This document shows positions 18,434 through 27,490 of a stretch of DNA of 56,168 nt, piece by piece. Below the pieces are notes generated by a model that was given only the letters and a program-made list of their open reading frames with translations, did no database searches and was not told the origin of the DNA. Made by a program: the position numbers and the translations under genes. The stretch lies in the NCBI RefSeq assembly GCF_007644045.2, contig NZ_VMDW02000112.1:1-56168 (forward strand), given 5' to 3'. The DNA comes from Vogesella urethralis. Lineage in GTDB: Bacteria; Pseudomonadota; Gammaproteobacteria; Burkholderiales; Chromobacteriaceae. How positions within the stretch are numbered: position 1 is the first letter of the stretch; each line of letters begins with the position of its first letter.

Positions 18434-19741
18434 TCAGCGTGCCCAGGATTGGGGATTGATTGGTCTGCCCATGTAGCGCAGCTCGAAATACAGGCCGGTT
18501 TCGCCGCTTTCCATGCTGCCGGTGGTGCCCAGCACATCGCCGGCCTTGACCGCGGCACCGTTGCCGCGGGCCATGGCCGAGAAGCCGGTGTACACGGTGA
18601 GGTAGTTGCCGCCATGGTCGATGATCATGGCGTTGCCAAAGCCTCGCAGCCAGTCAGCATAGACTACCGTACCATCAGCGACAACGCGTACCGGCGTACC
18701 CGGCGCGGTGCGGATAAACAGGCCTTTCCAGCTATTGCCTTCGCCGCGTGCGGCGCCAAAGCGACCGGCCACTTCGCCGGCCACCGGCAGCTTCATGCGG
18801 CCTTGCAGGCTCTTGAAGGCGCGGCCGGCGGCACTGCCGTCTACCACGTCGTCCACCACTTCCGGCTTGGCCGGTTTGGCCGGTTCCGGCGGCGGTTTCT
18901 TGCCCTGCTTCTTGGCCTCGGCAATCTGCTGGCGGCGCTTCTCTGCGGCCAACCTGGCGGCCTCTTCACGCGCTTTCTTGGCGGCGGCGGCTTTCTTGAT
19001 GGCTTCCTGGCGACGGCGCTCGATCTCGGCATTGATGCGCGCGATCAGCACGGTCAGTTGTTTCTCGTCTTCCTTCAGCTGCTGCAGCCGGGTTTGCTGG
19101 GTGCGGATGCTGGCGTCCAGTTGACTGACCTGCGCTTCGCGCTGGTTCTTGGCGGCCTCGATGCGGCGCTTTTGCTGCACTTTTTCGGCCGACATGCGGC
19201 CCAGGCGTACCAACTCGTCTTCCAGGCGCTCGGTAATGGCTTGCAGCTGAATTTCTTGGTCGCGCAGCTTGGCAATCAGTTCCTGCTGCGCGCGCGAAAT
19301 ATGGGTGTAGTAGGTGAGGTCGCGTGCGGCCTGGTTGGGGTCGCCCTGATTGAACATCAGGTTCATCGCGTCGTGCTGGCCGCGTTTATAGGTGCTGGCC
19401 AGCAGCTTGCCCACGCGCTGGCGGGTTTCCGCCACCTTCATGCGGATGCCCAGCAGCTCCTGCTGGTATTGCTCCAGCTGGCTGCTGGAGTTGCCTTGCT
19501 TTTGCTCCAGCACGTTCAGCGCGGCGTGGGTCGCCTCCAGCGCCTCTTCCGATTCAGCGATGGCGGTGGCGGTTTGCTTGCGCGCGGCTTCCTTCTGCGC
19601 AATGTCCTGCTGCAGGGTGGTAATGGCCTTGCGCACGCTTTGCAGATCCTGCTGCGGGGCAGCAGGATCCAGCGCTTTGCCGGCCGGCGCCGCGAAGGCG
19701 GCGGCACTGGCCAGCAGGGTTAGCGACAGCAGTGTTTTCAC
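18434..19741 (-). CDS. envC: Murein hydrolase activator (EnvC-like, degenerate LytM domain)
   Basis: A periplasmic coiled-coil protein that in the family activates AmiA/AmiB amidases at the division site. The 435-aa product has a signal peptide (LLSLTLLASAAAFA), long coiled coils (about residues 30-270, rich in Gln, Glu, Lys), an Ala/Lys/Pro linker and a C-terminal LytM/M23 domain (KLPVAGEVAGRFGAARGEG onward). The zinc ligands of active M23 enzymes are missing: KGLFI replaces HxGxDI and YFELRY replaces HxH. That is the usual state of EnvC, an activator rather than an enzyme. Its ATG overlaps the gpmI stop (ATGA), so translation is probably coupled. Repeat copy at 18944-18953, read as Leu-Ala-Ala. 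Confidence 0.92.
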   Translation of the reverse strand: MKTLLSLTLLASAAAFAAPAGKALDPAAPQQDLQSVRKAITTLQQDIAQKEAARKQTATAIAESEEALEATHAALNVLEQKQGNSSSQLEQYQQELLGIRMKVAETRQRVGKLLASTYKRGQHDAMNLMFNQGDPNQAARDLTYYTHISRAQQELIAKLRDQEIQLQAITERLEDELVRLGRMSAEKVQQKRRIEAAKNQREAQVSQLDASIRTQQTRLQQLKEDEKQLTVLIARINAEIERRRQEAIKKAAAAKKAREEAARLAAEKRRQQIAEAKKQGKKPPPEPAKPAKPEVVDDVVDGSAAGRAFKSLQGRMKLPVAGEVAGRFGAARGEGNSWKGLFIRTAPGTPVRVVADGTVVYADWLRGFGNAMIIDHGGNYLTVYTGFSAMARGNGAAVKAGDVLGTTGSMESGETGLYFELRYMGRPINPQSWAR

Positions 19742-21264
19742 TGGAACTCGATCAGCGATTGGCCGGTCATGTCGGCCGGTTGTTCAAGGCCCATCATGGC
19801 CAGCAGCGACGGTGCGATGTCGCGCAGCGCGCCACCGTCCTTGATGCGGGCCGGGCGGCCAACGTACAGGAACGGCACTTTCTGCAGCGTGTGCTGGGTG
19901 TGCGGCTGATGGTTCAGGTTGTCGAACATTTGCTCGCAGTTGCCGTGATCGGCGGTAACCAGCACTTCGCCCCCGGCGGCCAGCATGGCGTCCACGCAGC
20001 GTTGCACGCAGCTATCCAGCGCTTCCACGGCTTTGACAGCGGCGTCGAACACGCCGGAGTGGCCCACCATGTCGCCGTTGGCGTAGTTGCAGATGATGGC
20101 CGCGTACTGGCCGCTCTGGATGGCCGCCACGATCTTGTCGGTGACTTCCGGTGCGTTCATTTCCGGCTGCAGGTCGTAGGTGGCCACCTTCGGCGACGGT
20201 ACCAGGATGCGGTCTTCGCCCGGGTAGACCTGTTCTTCGCCACCGTTGAAGAAGTAGGTGACGTGCGGGTATTTCTCGGTTTCGGCAATGCGCAGCTGCT
20301 TCAGGCCCAGGCCGGACAGGTATTCGCCCAGGCCGTTGCTGATTTTCTGCGGCGCGTAGGCCACCGGGTGTTTGTAGGCTTCGCCGTAGCTGGTGAGGCT
20401 GGCGTACAGCGCAAACTTGGGCTGGCGTACGGCAAAGCCGTCGAAGGCCGGGTCGGTCAGCGCGGTGGTCAGCTGGCGGGCGCGGTCGGCGCGGAAGTTC
20501 ATGAACACGGCCACGTCGCCATCCTGCATTTTCAGCGGCGCGCCGATGACCGTGGGTTTGACGAACTCGTCGTTCTCGTCGCGGGCGTAGGCGGCGGCCA
20601 GTGCCTGCAGCGCGGTGTCGGCGTGGAATTCGGCTTCGCCTTCTACCACGGCGCGGTAGGCGCCTTCCATGCGCTCCCAGCGCTTGTCACGGTCCATGGC
20701 CCAGTAACGGCCGCTGACGCTGGCTACGCGGGCGTGCGGGCAGTCGGCCAGTACGTCCTGCAGGCGTTGCAGGTAGATTTCGGCGCTACGCGGCGGCGTG
20801 TCGCGGCCATCGAGGAAGGCGTGGACGGCAATGCGGCCAACCCCGGCCGCTTCGGCGGCGCGGATCAGCGCAAAAATGTGGTTTTCGTGGCTGTGCACGC
20901 CGCCGTCGGACTGCAGGCCCATCAGGTGCAGCGTGCTGCCGTTGGCTTTGGCGGTGGCGATGGCTTGTGCCAGGACTGGGTTGCTGGCAAAGGTGCCGGC
21001 TTCGATATCGCAATCGATGCGGCTGATGTCCTGCTGCACGATGCGGCCCGCGCCGATGTTGAGGTGGCCCACTTCGGAGTTGCCGAACTGGCCGCCGGGC
21101 AGGCCGACATTGTGTTCGGAGGCGTCGATGGTGCCGTAGGGATAGCGTGCTTTCAGCGCGTCCCAGTTCGGGGTGTTGGCGGCGAGGATGGCGTTGTCGT
21201 CGCCTTCCAGGCGGTGGCCGAAGCCGTCGAGAATCAGCAGTAGAACGGGCGTAACCTTGCTCAT
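19738..21264 (-). CDS. gpmI: 2,3-bisphosphoglycerate-independent phosphoglycerate mutase
   Basis: Interconverts 3- and 2-phosphoglycerate using two Mn ions. The 508-aa product has the alkaline-phosphatase-fold start VLLLILDGFG, the phosphotransfer region GNSEVGHLNIGAGR (catalytic Ser near residue 62), HAFLDGRDTPP near 152, NYANGDMVGHSG near 400 and VTADHGNCEQM near 443. The ATG at 21264 gives the family length; the longer ORF reads through leader. It is the first gene of the gpmI-envC-ctpA unit, an order also found in other proteobacteria. Repeat copy at 20832-20841, here in the unusual frame Val-Gly-Arg. Confidence 0.94.
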   Translation of the reverse strand: MSKVTPVLLLILDGFGHRLEGDDNAILAANTPNWDALKARYPYGTIDASEHNVGLPGGQFGNSEVGHLNIGAGRIVQQDISRIDCDIEAGTFASNPVLAQAIATAKANGSTLHLMGLQSDGGVHSHENHIFALIRAAEAAGVGRIAVHAFLDGRDTPPRSAEIYLQRLQDVLADCPHARVASVSGRYWAMDRDKRWERMEGAYRAVVEGEAEFHADTALQALAAAYARDENDEFVKPTVIGAPLKMQDGDVAVFMNFRADRARQLTTALTDPAFDGFAVRQPKFALYASLTSYGEAYKHPVAYAPQKISNGLGEYLSGLGLKQLRIAETEKYPHVTYFFNGGEEQVYPGEDRILVPSPKVATYDLQPEMNAPEVTDKIVAAIQSGQYAAIICNYANGDMVGHSGVFDAAVKAVEALDSCVQRCVDAMLAAGGEVLVTADHGNCEQMFDNLNHQPHTQHTLQKVPFLYVGRPARIKDGGALRDIAPSLLAMMGLEQPADMTGQSLIEFQ

Positions 21265-21293
21265 AAGTCTTCCGTGCGGGCGATCGTAAGGGC

Positions 21294-21314
21294 GCATGCA
21301 GGCCGGCTGCATGC
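21294..21314 (-). promoter_or_regulatory. Perfect hairpin in the gpmI leader
   Basis: GCATGCAG and CTGCATGC pair perfectly around a GCCGG loop, 30 bp before the gpmI start. GCATGCAGG is also repeated directly (21294-21302 and 21309-21317). It may be an operator or an mRNA hairpin; no matching regulator is known to me. Confidence 0.4.
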
Positions 21315-21418
21315 AGGACTGACTGGGATAGTATTGTATCGCGCCTTGCCTGTCAGTGCTGCCGCAGGGGGCTGTTGGTAGGCCGCATGCTACATGCCGT
21401 TACCTGCCACCGGCTGGC

Positions 21419-21904
21419 TTAGCGGCCTTTCTTGCGCCGGATGTACAGCGTCTTGTGTACGCGGGCCACCACCTCGCCCTGGCTGTCCACCACGTCCACT
21501 TCCAGCTCCGGCAGGTATTTGTCGCCACCCGCGGTGGCGCCCCGTACTTCGTCCAGCCAGGCGTCCTGCAGCTGGAAACGGGCGGTTACCACGCCCTTGC
21601 CGGGTTTGATGTAGTCGACGCGGCCGGCTTTGTCCCACACGATGTAGTCGTTGCACAGGTTTTTCAGCGTCATCAGCATGTAGAACGGATCAGTCATGGC
21701 GTACAGGCTGCCGCCGAAGTGCACACCGACGTAATTGCGGTTGGAGAGGCCCAGACGCAGGCGCACTTCTACCTGCTTCCAGTCGGGGGCGATGCGCGAT
21801 ACACGGATGCCTGCGCCCCAGAACGGTGGCCACAAGTTGAAGACGGTTTTGGCGAGACGATGGTTCATGTGTGTGATGTGAAACGATTGTTTTAATTGTG
21901 CCAT
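21419..21904 (-). CDS. DUF4442 hotdog-fold protein (thioesterase-like)
   Basis: A 161-aa protein with the hotdog-fold family pattern: NLWPPFWGAGIRVSRIAPDW near residue 23, NYVGVHFGGSLYAMTDPFYM near 57 and ARFQLQDAWL near 109. Members of DUF4442 resemble acyl-CoA thioesterases (PaaI/YiiD type), but the substrate is unknown. The ATG at 21904 (MAQLKQ) is selected; a start further upstream would run into the hairpin after xseA, and ATG 21868 is an alternative. It lies downstream of xseA on the same strand but behind the repeat hairpin, so it is probably a separate unit. Confidence 0.75.
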   Translation of the reverse strand: MAQLKQSFHITHMNHRLAKTVFNLWPPFWGAGIRVSRIAPDWKQVEVRLRLGLSNRNYVGVHFGGSLYAMTDPFYMLMTLKNLCNDYIVWDKAGRVDYIKPGKGVVTARFQLQDAWLDEVRGATAGGDKYLPELEVDVVDSQGEVVARVHKTLYIRRKKGR

Positions 21905-21954
21905 CGTCGATAATTTGTGCTGCTGCGTCAAGCGCTTGCTCTGGCAGCAGCTTG

Positions 21955-21984
21955 CCGGGTTGGCCGCGGCTGCGGCCAACCCGG
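21955..21984 (-). terminator. Hairpin of two opposed repeat copies after xseA
   Basis: CCGGGTTGGCCGC (21955-21967) and GCGGCCAACCCGG (21972-21984) form a perfect 13-bp stem with a GGCT loop, starting right at the xseA stop codon. The right arm is an exact GTTGGCCGCA repeat (21971-21980, minus) and the left arm differs only in its last base. There is no T-run. Inverted uptake-sequence pairs used as terminators are well known in Neisseria. Confidence 0.7.
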
Positions 21985-21985
21985 T

Positions 21986-23359
21986 TCAGAACGGCAATTC
22001 GCTCTGTGTACCGCGCAGCGGTTCGATGCGGGCGGCGGTACGGCCTTCCGCCAGCTGGATCTGTACCTGCTCGCCGTGTTGCAGCTCGGCGGGGGAGCGC
22101 ACCACGCGGCCGTCGGCGTGCTGCACGATGGCGTAGCCGCGGGCCAGCACCGCCTCGGGGTTCATTGCCAGCAGGGTGGCTTCCAGCTTGCCCAGCGCCA
22201 GCGTGGCCAAGCCCAGTTGCTGATGGGTAGCTGCGCGCAGCACCTGGCCGGCGTGTTGCAGGTGTTGCTGCTGGCGCGCAATGTCGGGGCGTTGCGTCGT
22301 CAGCCGCTGCTGCAGGCTGGCCACGTGCCACTGTCGGCGTTGCAGGCCTTGTTGCAGGCTGCGTTGCAGGCGGCCTTGCAGGTTGGCCAGTGCCTGTTGC
22401 TGGCGGCGCAGTTTCTCGCCCGGGTGTTGTAGGCGGCGGCCCAGGTAGTCCAGGCGCTGCATCTTGTCGGTGAGCAGGCGGCCCAGCGCGCGTTCCAGGT
22501 GGCGGCGAGTGAGGTCCAGCTGTTGCTGCATGGCTTCACGGCTGGGCGATACCATTTCGGCGGCGGCGGTGGGCGTGGGCGCGCGGCGGTCGGCCACGAA
22601 GTCGGCGATGGTGAAGTCGGTTTCATGGCCGACACCGCTGACCACCGGCAGCGTGCTGGCGGCGATGGCGCGGGCGACGGCTTCTTCATTGAACGCCCAC
22701 AGGTCTTCGATGCTGCCACCGCCACGGCACACGATCAGCACGTCGACTTCCTGGCGGCGGTTGGCCGCAGCGATGGCGGCGGCAATCTGCTGCGCTGCTG
22801 TCTGGCCCTGTACCTGGCAGGGGTAGAGCACCACGTCAATGCTGGGCATGCGCCGGCGCAGGGTAGTCACCACATCGCGCAGCGCCGCGGCGGCAGGGGA
22901 GGTGACAATGCCCACCCGGCGCGGGTTGGCGGGCAGGGCCTGCTTGCGCCGATTGTCGAACAAGCCTTCGCGTTCCAGCTGCGCCTTCAGCCGCTCGTAG
23001 GCTTCATACAGTCGCCCCAGGCCGGCGGAGCGCATGCTGTCGACGTTGATCTGATAGTCGCCACGCGCTTCGTACAGGGTGACGGTGCCGCGCAGTTCGA
23101 CCTGCATGCCTTCCTGCAGCCGGAAACCCAATGCCGCCAAGCGGTTACGGAACATCACGCAACGAACCTGGGCGCCGGCATCCTTGAGCGAGAAGTAGGC
23201 GTGGCCGGATGCCGCGAGCGTGAGGTTGGAGATTTCGCCGCCAATCCACAGCGGCGGCAGGCCGCTTTCCAGCAGGTCGCGGGCCATGCGGTTAAGGGAG
23301 CTGACGCTGATGACGTCGTTTTGTGATGCGCCGAAAATCATGCTTGTCAAGTCATCCAC
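21986..23359 (-). CDS. xseA: Exodeoxyribonuclease VII large subunit
   Basis: Large subunit of the single-strand-specific exonuclease that acts with XseB. The 457-aa product has the N-terminal OB fold (PPLWIGGEISNLTLAASGHAYF near residue 35), the catalytic core (RRVGIVTSPAAAALRDV near 146, VDVLIVCRGGGSIEDLWAFN near 203, VGHETDFTIADFVADRRAPTP near 240) and the long coiled-coil C-terminus rich in Gln, Leu and Arg. Two starts are possible: ATG 23359 and ATG 23341 (MIFGASQ); neither has a clear ribosome site. Repeat copy at 22760-22769. No xseB is adjacent. Confidence 0.93.
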   Translation of the reverse strand: MDDLTSMIFGASQNDVISVSSLNRMARDLLESGLPPLWIGGEISNLTLAASGHAYFSLKDAGAQVRCVMFRNRLAALGFRLQEGMQVELRGTVTLYEARGDYQINVDSMRSAGLGRLYEAYERLKAQLEREGLFDNRRKQALPANPRRVGIVTSPAAAALRDVVTTLRRRMPSIDVVLYPCQVQGQTAAQQIAAAIAAANRRQEVDVLIVCRGGGSIEDLWAFNEEAVARAIAASTLPVVSGVGHETDFTIADFVADRRAPTPTAAAEMVSPSREAMQQQLDLTRRHLERALGRLLTDKMQRLDYLGRRLQHPGEKLRRQQQALANLQGRLQRSLQQGLQRRQWHVASLQQRLTTQRPDIARQQQHLQHAGQVLRAATHQQLGLATLALGKLEATLLAMNPEAVLARGYAIVQHADGRVVRSPAELQHGEQVQIQLAEGRTAARIEPLRGTQSELPF

Positions 23360-23563
23360 AGAGCGGGTGTAAGAAAAGGAAAGCCGATTGCTTATGCATG
23401 CGGGGTGCGTGTGTCGGAATTGAAAAAATCAAAAACGTTTAAAAACAATGGCTTATCTTGGTGGTGTAATTTGTGTGCAATGTAGCTGCAGGCTTGTTTT
23501 TACAGGCACATAGCGCCTTGTCTGGCCGTCATCCACAGAGTTATCCACAGTTTTTGTGGATGG
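23352..23563. promoter_or_regulatory. Cluster of DnaA-box-like sites in the xseA-exbB intergenic region
   Basis: TTATCCACA, an exact DnaA box, lies at 23541-23549. Near matches TCATCCACA are at 23352-23360 and 23529-23537, and CCATCCACA on the minus strand at 23555-23563. ATCCACA and TGTGGAT (23543-23561) form a perfect hairpin with a GTTTT loop. A 60-bp AT-rich stretch (about 23415-23475) lies between the outer boxes. The 347-bp region has no supported gene; it must also carry the xseA and exbB promoters. Confidence 0.5.
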
Positions 23564-23706
23564 CTGGCAAAACGCCTGAAAAAATCAGTACTTACGCTAC
23601 ACAGCTGACAGTGGCTCTAAGTTGGCCGCCTGGTGGCAATCGTGTTGCGCCGCCGCCGCCTACCCGATAAAGTTTAGCGCTTGCTCAATAAAGGGAGAAA
23701 TCTCTC

Positions 23707-24318
23707 GTGCTGTCTATCATTGAAGCCGCCGGTTGGCCGATCTGGACCATCATCCTCGCTTCCGTCATCTCCCTGACCATTACCATTGAACGATTCTACA
23801 GCCTGCGCAGCGCGCTGGTGGTGCCCAAAGGCTTGCTGGCGCAAACGCTACAGCAGTTGCGCCGTGGCGGCGCCAGCCGGGACATGGTGGCCGAACTGCG
23901 CAGCCACTCGCCGCTGGGCCGTCTGTTGGCCGCCGGCCTGCGCCAGGCGGGTGCCCCGCGCGACGTGATGAAAGAAGCCATCGAGGACGAAGGCCGCATT
24001 GTGGCTCACGAACTGGAACGCTATCTGACCACGCTGGGCACCATCGCGGCCATGGCACCGTTGCTGGGGCTGCTGGGTACCGTCATCGGCATGATCGAGA
24101 TTTTCGGTTCGCAATCGCCCGCCGGCACCGACCCGCGCGTACTGGCGCACGGTATCTCGGTGGCGCTGTACAACACCGCCTTCGGCTTGATCGTGGCGAT
24201 CCCCAGCATGATCTTCTACCGCCACTTCCGTGCCCGCGTGGATGACTTCCTGGTGGAAATGGAAGCCCAGGCTGTACGCCTGGTGGAAGCCATCCACGGC
24301 GACCGCCACGGCGACTAG
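23707..24318 (+). CDS. exbB: MotA/TolQ/ExbB family proton channel protein
   Basis: Inner-membrane proton channel subunit that, with ExbD, energises an outer-membrane process through TonB- or Tol-type partners. The 203-aa product has three membrane segments: WPIWTIILASVISLTITIERF near residue 10, LGTIAAMAPLLGLLGTVIGM near 107 and SVALYNTAFGLIVAIPSMI near 148, the last two holding the conserved channel Thr/Gly pattern. It starts with a GTG at 23707 preceded by GGGAG. It heads the operon exbB-exbD-lpxK-trm112-kdsB-adk. In Neisseriales this pair often lies beside lipid A genes rather than tonB; its exact partner is not shown. Confidence 0.87.
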   Translation: MLSIIEAAGWPIWTIILASVISLTITIERFYSLRSALVVPKGLLAQTLQQLRRGGASRDMVAELRSHSPLGRLLAAGLRQAGAPRDVMKEAIEDEGRIVAHELERYLTTLGTIAAMAPLLGLLGTVIGMIEIFGSQSPAGTDPRVLAHGISVALYNTAFGLIVAIPSMIFYRHFRARVDDFLVEMEAQAVRLVEAIHGDRHGD

Positions 24319-24326
24319 GAGCGGCC

Positions 24327-24746
24327 ATGAACTTTCGTCGACGCGGCCATCGGGAAGAGCCGGAAATCAATTTCATCCCGCTGATCGACCTGCTGTTGGT
24401 GATCCTCATCTTCCTGATGGTGACCACCACGTACTCGCGCTTTTCGGAGCTGCAGGTCAGCCTGCCGCAGGCCGAAGGCAAGGCCGAGGAAAAGAAAAAC
24501 GCCGAACTGCGGGTAGAAGTGAGCCGCGGTGGTGACTATCTGGTCAACGGCCGGCGCCCGGACGATAAATCGGTCGCGGCGCTGGCCAAACTGCTGCAAA
24601 CGCTGTCGAGCGGCAAGCAGAGCCCGGTGGTGATTATTAGCGCTGACGCCCAGGCCACCCATCAGGCCGTGGTGTCGGTGATGGAGGCGGCCCGCGTGGC
24701 CGGCCTGTCGCAGCTGACCTTTGCCACGCAAACGGTGACGCCATGA
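24327..24746 (+). CDS. exbD: ExbD/TolR family biopolymer transport protein
   Basis: Stator partner of ExbB. The 139-aa protein has one membrane segment (LIDLLLVILIFLMVTTTY, residues 19-36) with the essential Asp near residue 21, and a periplasmic ExbD/TolR domain. It begins 9 bp after exbB and its stop overlaps the lpxK ATG by four bases (ATGA), so the three genes are translationally linked. GGAGC precedes the start. Confidence 0.88.
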   Translation: MNFRRRGHREEPEINFIPLIDLLLVILIFLMVTTTYSRFSELQVSLPQAEGKAEEKKNAELRVEVSRGGDYLVNGRRPDDKSVAALAKLLQTLSSGKQSPVVIISADAQATHQAVVSVMEAARVAGLSQLTFATQTVTP

Positions 24747-25759
24747 GCCGCCTGGAGCGGCACTGGTACCGCCCGGTCTGGTGGATGACAGCCCTTCTGG
24801 CCCTGCCTGAAGGGCTGTTTGCGCTGTTGGCCGCGCTGCGCCGCCTGCTGTACCGCTGTGGCATCAAGACCGTGACCACGCTGCCGGTGCCGGTGGTGAT
24901 CATCGGTAACATCAATGTCGGCGGCGTCGGCAAGACACCCCTCACCGAAAGCCTGCTGCGCGATTTTGCCGCGCGCGGCGTCAAGGCCGGGGTAATCAGC
25001 CGCGGTTACGGCGGCAGCCACCGCCAGCCCACGCTGGTGTCGGCGGCGACGCCAGCCAGCCTGGTCGGCGACGAGCCCTTGCTGCTGGCGGCTACCGGCG
25101 CGCCGGTAGCGGTGGGGCGCGATCGTATCGCCGCCGCCCGCCTGCTGCTGGCGCAGCATCCGGACCTGCAGCTGATCCTCAGTGACGACGGCCTGCAACA
25201 CTACGCGCTGGGCCGTACGCTGGAAATTGCGGTGCTGGACGGGGAGCGCGGGCTGGGTAACGGCCACCTGTTGCCTGCCGGCCCCTTGCGCGAACCGCCG
25301 GCGCGCTTGCGCAGCGTGGACGCCATCGTGGTCAACGGTGGTGATGCCGGGCAGTTGGCGCTGCCGGCCTCGGTACCGTGCTTTCGCCAGACGCTGGCGC
25401 CGGGGGCCTTCTACCGTGCGGCCAACCCTGCCGAAATCCGCTGCGCGGCCGATTTTGCCGCCGAACAGGTGGTGGCGCTGGCCGGCATTGGCAACCCGCA
25501 TCGATTCTTTGCCACCCTGCAACAGCAGGGAGTGGTTTTGCAACGCAGCATCGCACTGCCGGATCACCATCCGCTAGCAGAATCGGACTTGCCAGCCGAT
25601 GCCGACGCCGTCATCGTTACCGCCAAGGACGCGGTGAAGTTGCAGTGCGTCAATCATGCTAGACTATGGGTTCTGCCTGTCATGGCCAGGCTGGAACCCG
25701 ATCTGGCCGCGTGGATACTGTCCCGACTGAAAGAAAGCAATGGACGCAAAATTTCTTGA
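24743..25759 (+). CDS. lpxK: Tetraacyldisaccharide 4'-kinase
   Basis: Phosphorylates the 4' position of the lipid A disaccharide (Raetz pathway, step 6) at the inner membrane. The 338-aa product has an N-terminal hydrophobic anchor ([15 protein letters not shown]) and the Walker A segment [18 protein letters not shown] near residue 54; SRGYGG near 88, DEPLLLA near 110 and LSDDGLQHY near 146 are LpxK hallmarks. The last 20 bp overlap trm112. Repeat copy at 25417-25426, read as Ala-Ala-Asn. Confidence 0.93.
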   Translation: MSRLERHWYRPVWWMTALLALPEGLFALLAALRRLLYRCGIKTVTTLPVPVVIIGNINVGGVGKTPLTESLLRDFAARGVKAGVISRGYGGSHRQPTLVSAATPASLVGDEPLLLAATGAPVAVGRDRIAAARLLLAQHPDLQLILSDDGLQHYALGRTLEIAVLDGERGLGNGHLLPAGPLREPPARLRSVDAIVVNGGDAGQLALPASVPCFRQTLAPGAFYRAANPAEIRCAADFAAEQVVALAGIGNPHRFFATLQQQGVVLQRSIALPDHHPLAESDLPADADAVIVTAKDAVKLQCVNHARLWVLPVMARLEPDLAAWILSRLKESNGRKIS

Positions 25760-25922
25760 AATCCTGGTCTGCCCGCTGTGCAAGGGCCCGCTGGTACTGA
25801 ACAAGGCCAACCAGGAACTGATCTGCAAGGGTGACCGCCTGGCGTTCCCCATCCGCGACGGCATCCCGATGATGCTGGAAGGCGAAGCCCGCGAGCTGCC
25901 GCCAGAGGAAGAAGTGCAATGA
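25740..25922 (+). CDS. Trm112 family protein (YcaR-like)
   Basis: A 60-aa zinc-ribbon-like protein with [20 protein letters not shown] at residues 4-23 and [11 protein letters not shown] near 42. In this protein only the first CxxC pair remains, as is common in bacterial members. The family serves as small partners of methyltransferases; in bacteria it usually sits, as here, between lpxK and kdsB. Its start lies inside the end of lpxK and its stop overlaps the kdsB start (ATGA). Confidence 0.9.
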   Translation: MDAKFLEILVCPLCKGPLVLNKANQELICKGDRLAFPIRDGIPMMLEGEARELPPEEEVQ

Positions 25923-26704
25923 GCGGCTTCCTGGTGGTGATTCCGGCACGGCTGTCGTCCAGCCGCCTGCCGGAAAAGCCGCTGGCCGACATCGGCGGCA
26001 AGCCGATGGTGGTACGTGTGGCCGAGCGCGCGGCGCTGTCGGCCGCCAGCCGCGTGATCGTGGCAACCGATCATCCAAGCATTGTCGCGGCCTGCCAGGC
26101 CCATGGAGTGGAGGTGGTGCTGACCCGCGCCGACCACCCCAGCGGTACCGACCGCCTGGCCGAAGTGGCCAGCCTGCTGGCGCTGCCCGACGATGCGGTG
26201 GTGGTGAATGTGCAAGGCGACGAGCCGCTGATCGACCCCGCCCTGATCGACGCCCTGGCGGCGCTGATGCAGGACGGTACGCTGCCGATGGCGACGCTGG
26301 CGCACAACATTCACCTCGCAGAAGACATGTTCAACCCGAACGTGGTGAAGGTGGTGGTGAACAAACAGGGCAGGGCGCTGTACTTCAGCCGCGCCCCCAT
26401 CCCATTTGCCCGCGACGCCTTCGCGGCCGACCGCAACACCCTGCCGGCCGGCCTGCCGGTGTACCGACATATCGGCATGTACGCCTACCGTGCCAGCCTG
26501 CTGCATACCTACAGCCAGCTGGCGCCGGCACCGCTGGAGCAGTTCGAGGCACTCGAACAGCTGCGCATGCTGTGGCACGGTTTCGATATTGCTGTCGAAT
26601 GCGTAGCAGACGCGCCGCCGGCCGGTGTGGACACACCGGAAGACCTGGCCCGTGTTCGCGCCATCGTGGCGGCCAAGCTTTCCGATAACACAACAAGTGA
26701 ATGA
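25919..26704 (+). CDS. kdsB: 3-deoxy-manno-octulosonate cytidylyltransferase
   Basis: Activates Kdo as CMP-Kdo for transfer to lipid A. The 261-aa product opens [19 protein letters not shown], the nucleotide-binding signature of CMP-Kdo synthetases, with [14 protein letters not shown] next, NVQGDEPLI near residue 98 and [10 protein letters not shown] near 182. It follows trm112 with a four-base overlap and precedes adk by 12 bp. With lpxK it gives the operon an LPS-assembly theme. Confidence 0.94.
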   Translation: MSGFLVVIPARLSSSRLPEKPLADIGGKPMVVRVAERAALSAASRVIVATDHPSIVAACQAHGVEVVLTRADHPSGTDRLAEVASLLALPDDAVVVNVQGDEPLIDPALIDALAALMQDGTLPMATLAHNIHLAEDMFNPNVVKVVVNKQGRALYFSRAPIPFARDAFAADRNTLPAGLPVYRHIGMYAYRASLLHTYSQLAPAPLEQFEALEQLRMLWHGFDIAVECVADAPPAGVDTPEDLARVRAIVAAKLSDNTTSE

Positions 26705-26713
26705 TGGGAGTAA

Positions 26714-27373
<660 letters not shown>

Positions 27374-27394
27374 GCGTAGCCAAACGGCAAACAA

Positions 27395-27419
27395 AGGCGG
27401 GGGTAACCCCGCTTTTTTC
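27395..27419 (+). terminator. Intrinsic terminator of the exbB-adk operon
   Basis: GCGGGG/CCCCGC stem (27397-27412) with a GTAA loop, followed by six T residues. Confidence 0.9.
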
Positions 27420-27444
27420 GTTTGCAGCTGCCTGCCTGCTAAAT

Positions 27445-27475
27445 AAAAAAGCCTGCCACACTGGCAGGCTTTTTT
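27445..27475. terminator. Bidirectional terminator between adk and the HD-GYP gene
   Basis: Six A, then GCCTGCCA (27451-27458), loop CAC, TGGCAGGC (27462-27469), then six T. The perfect symmetry lets it work for the minus-strand HD-GYP gene and as a back-up for adk. Confidence 0.92.
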
Positions 27476-27490
27476 GTGGCCGGCGCGGGC

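Noticed and set aside
18434-19741. EnvC as an active zinc endopeptidase
   Set aside because: The LytM zinc ligands are replaced; it fits an activator, which is normal for the family and not a novelty.
23352-23563. Chromosomal replication origin
   Set aside because: No dnaA, dnaN, gyrB or parAB genes nearby and only four boxes; a regulatory or titration cluster is the safer view.
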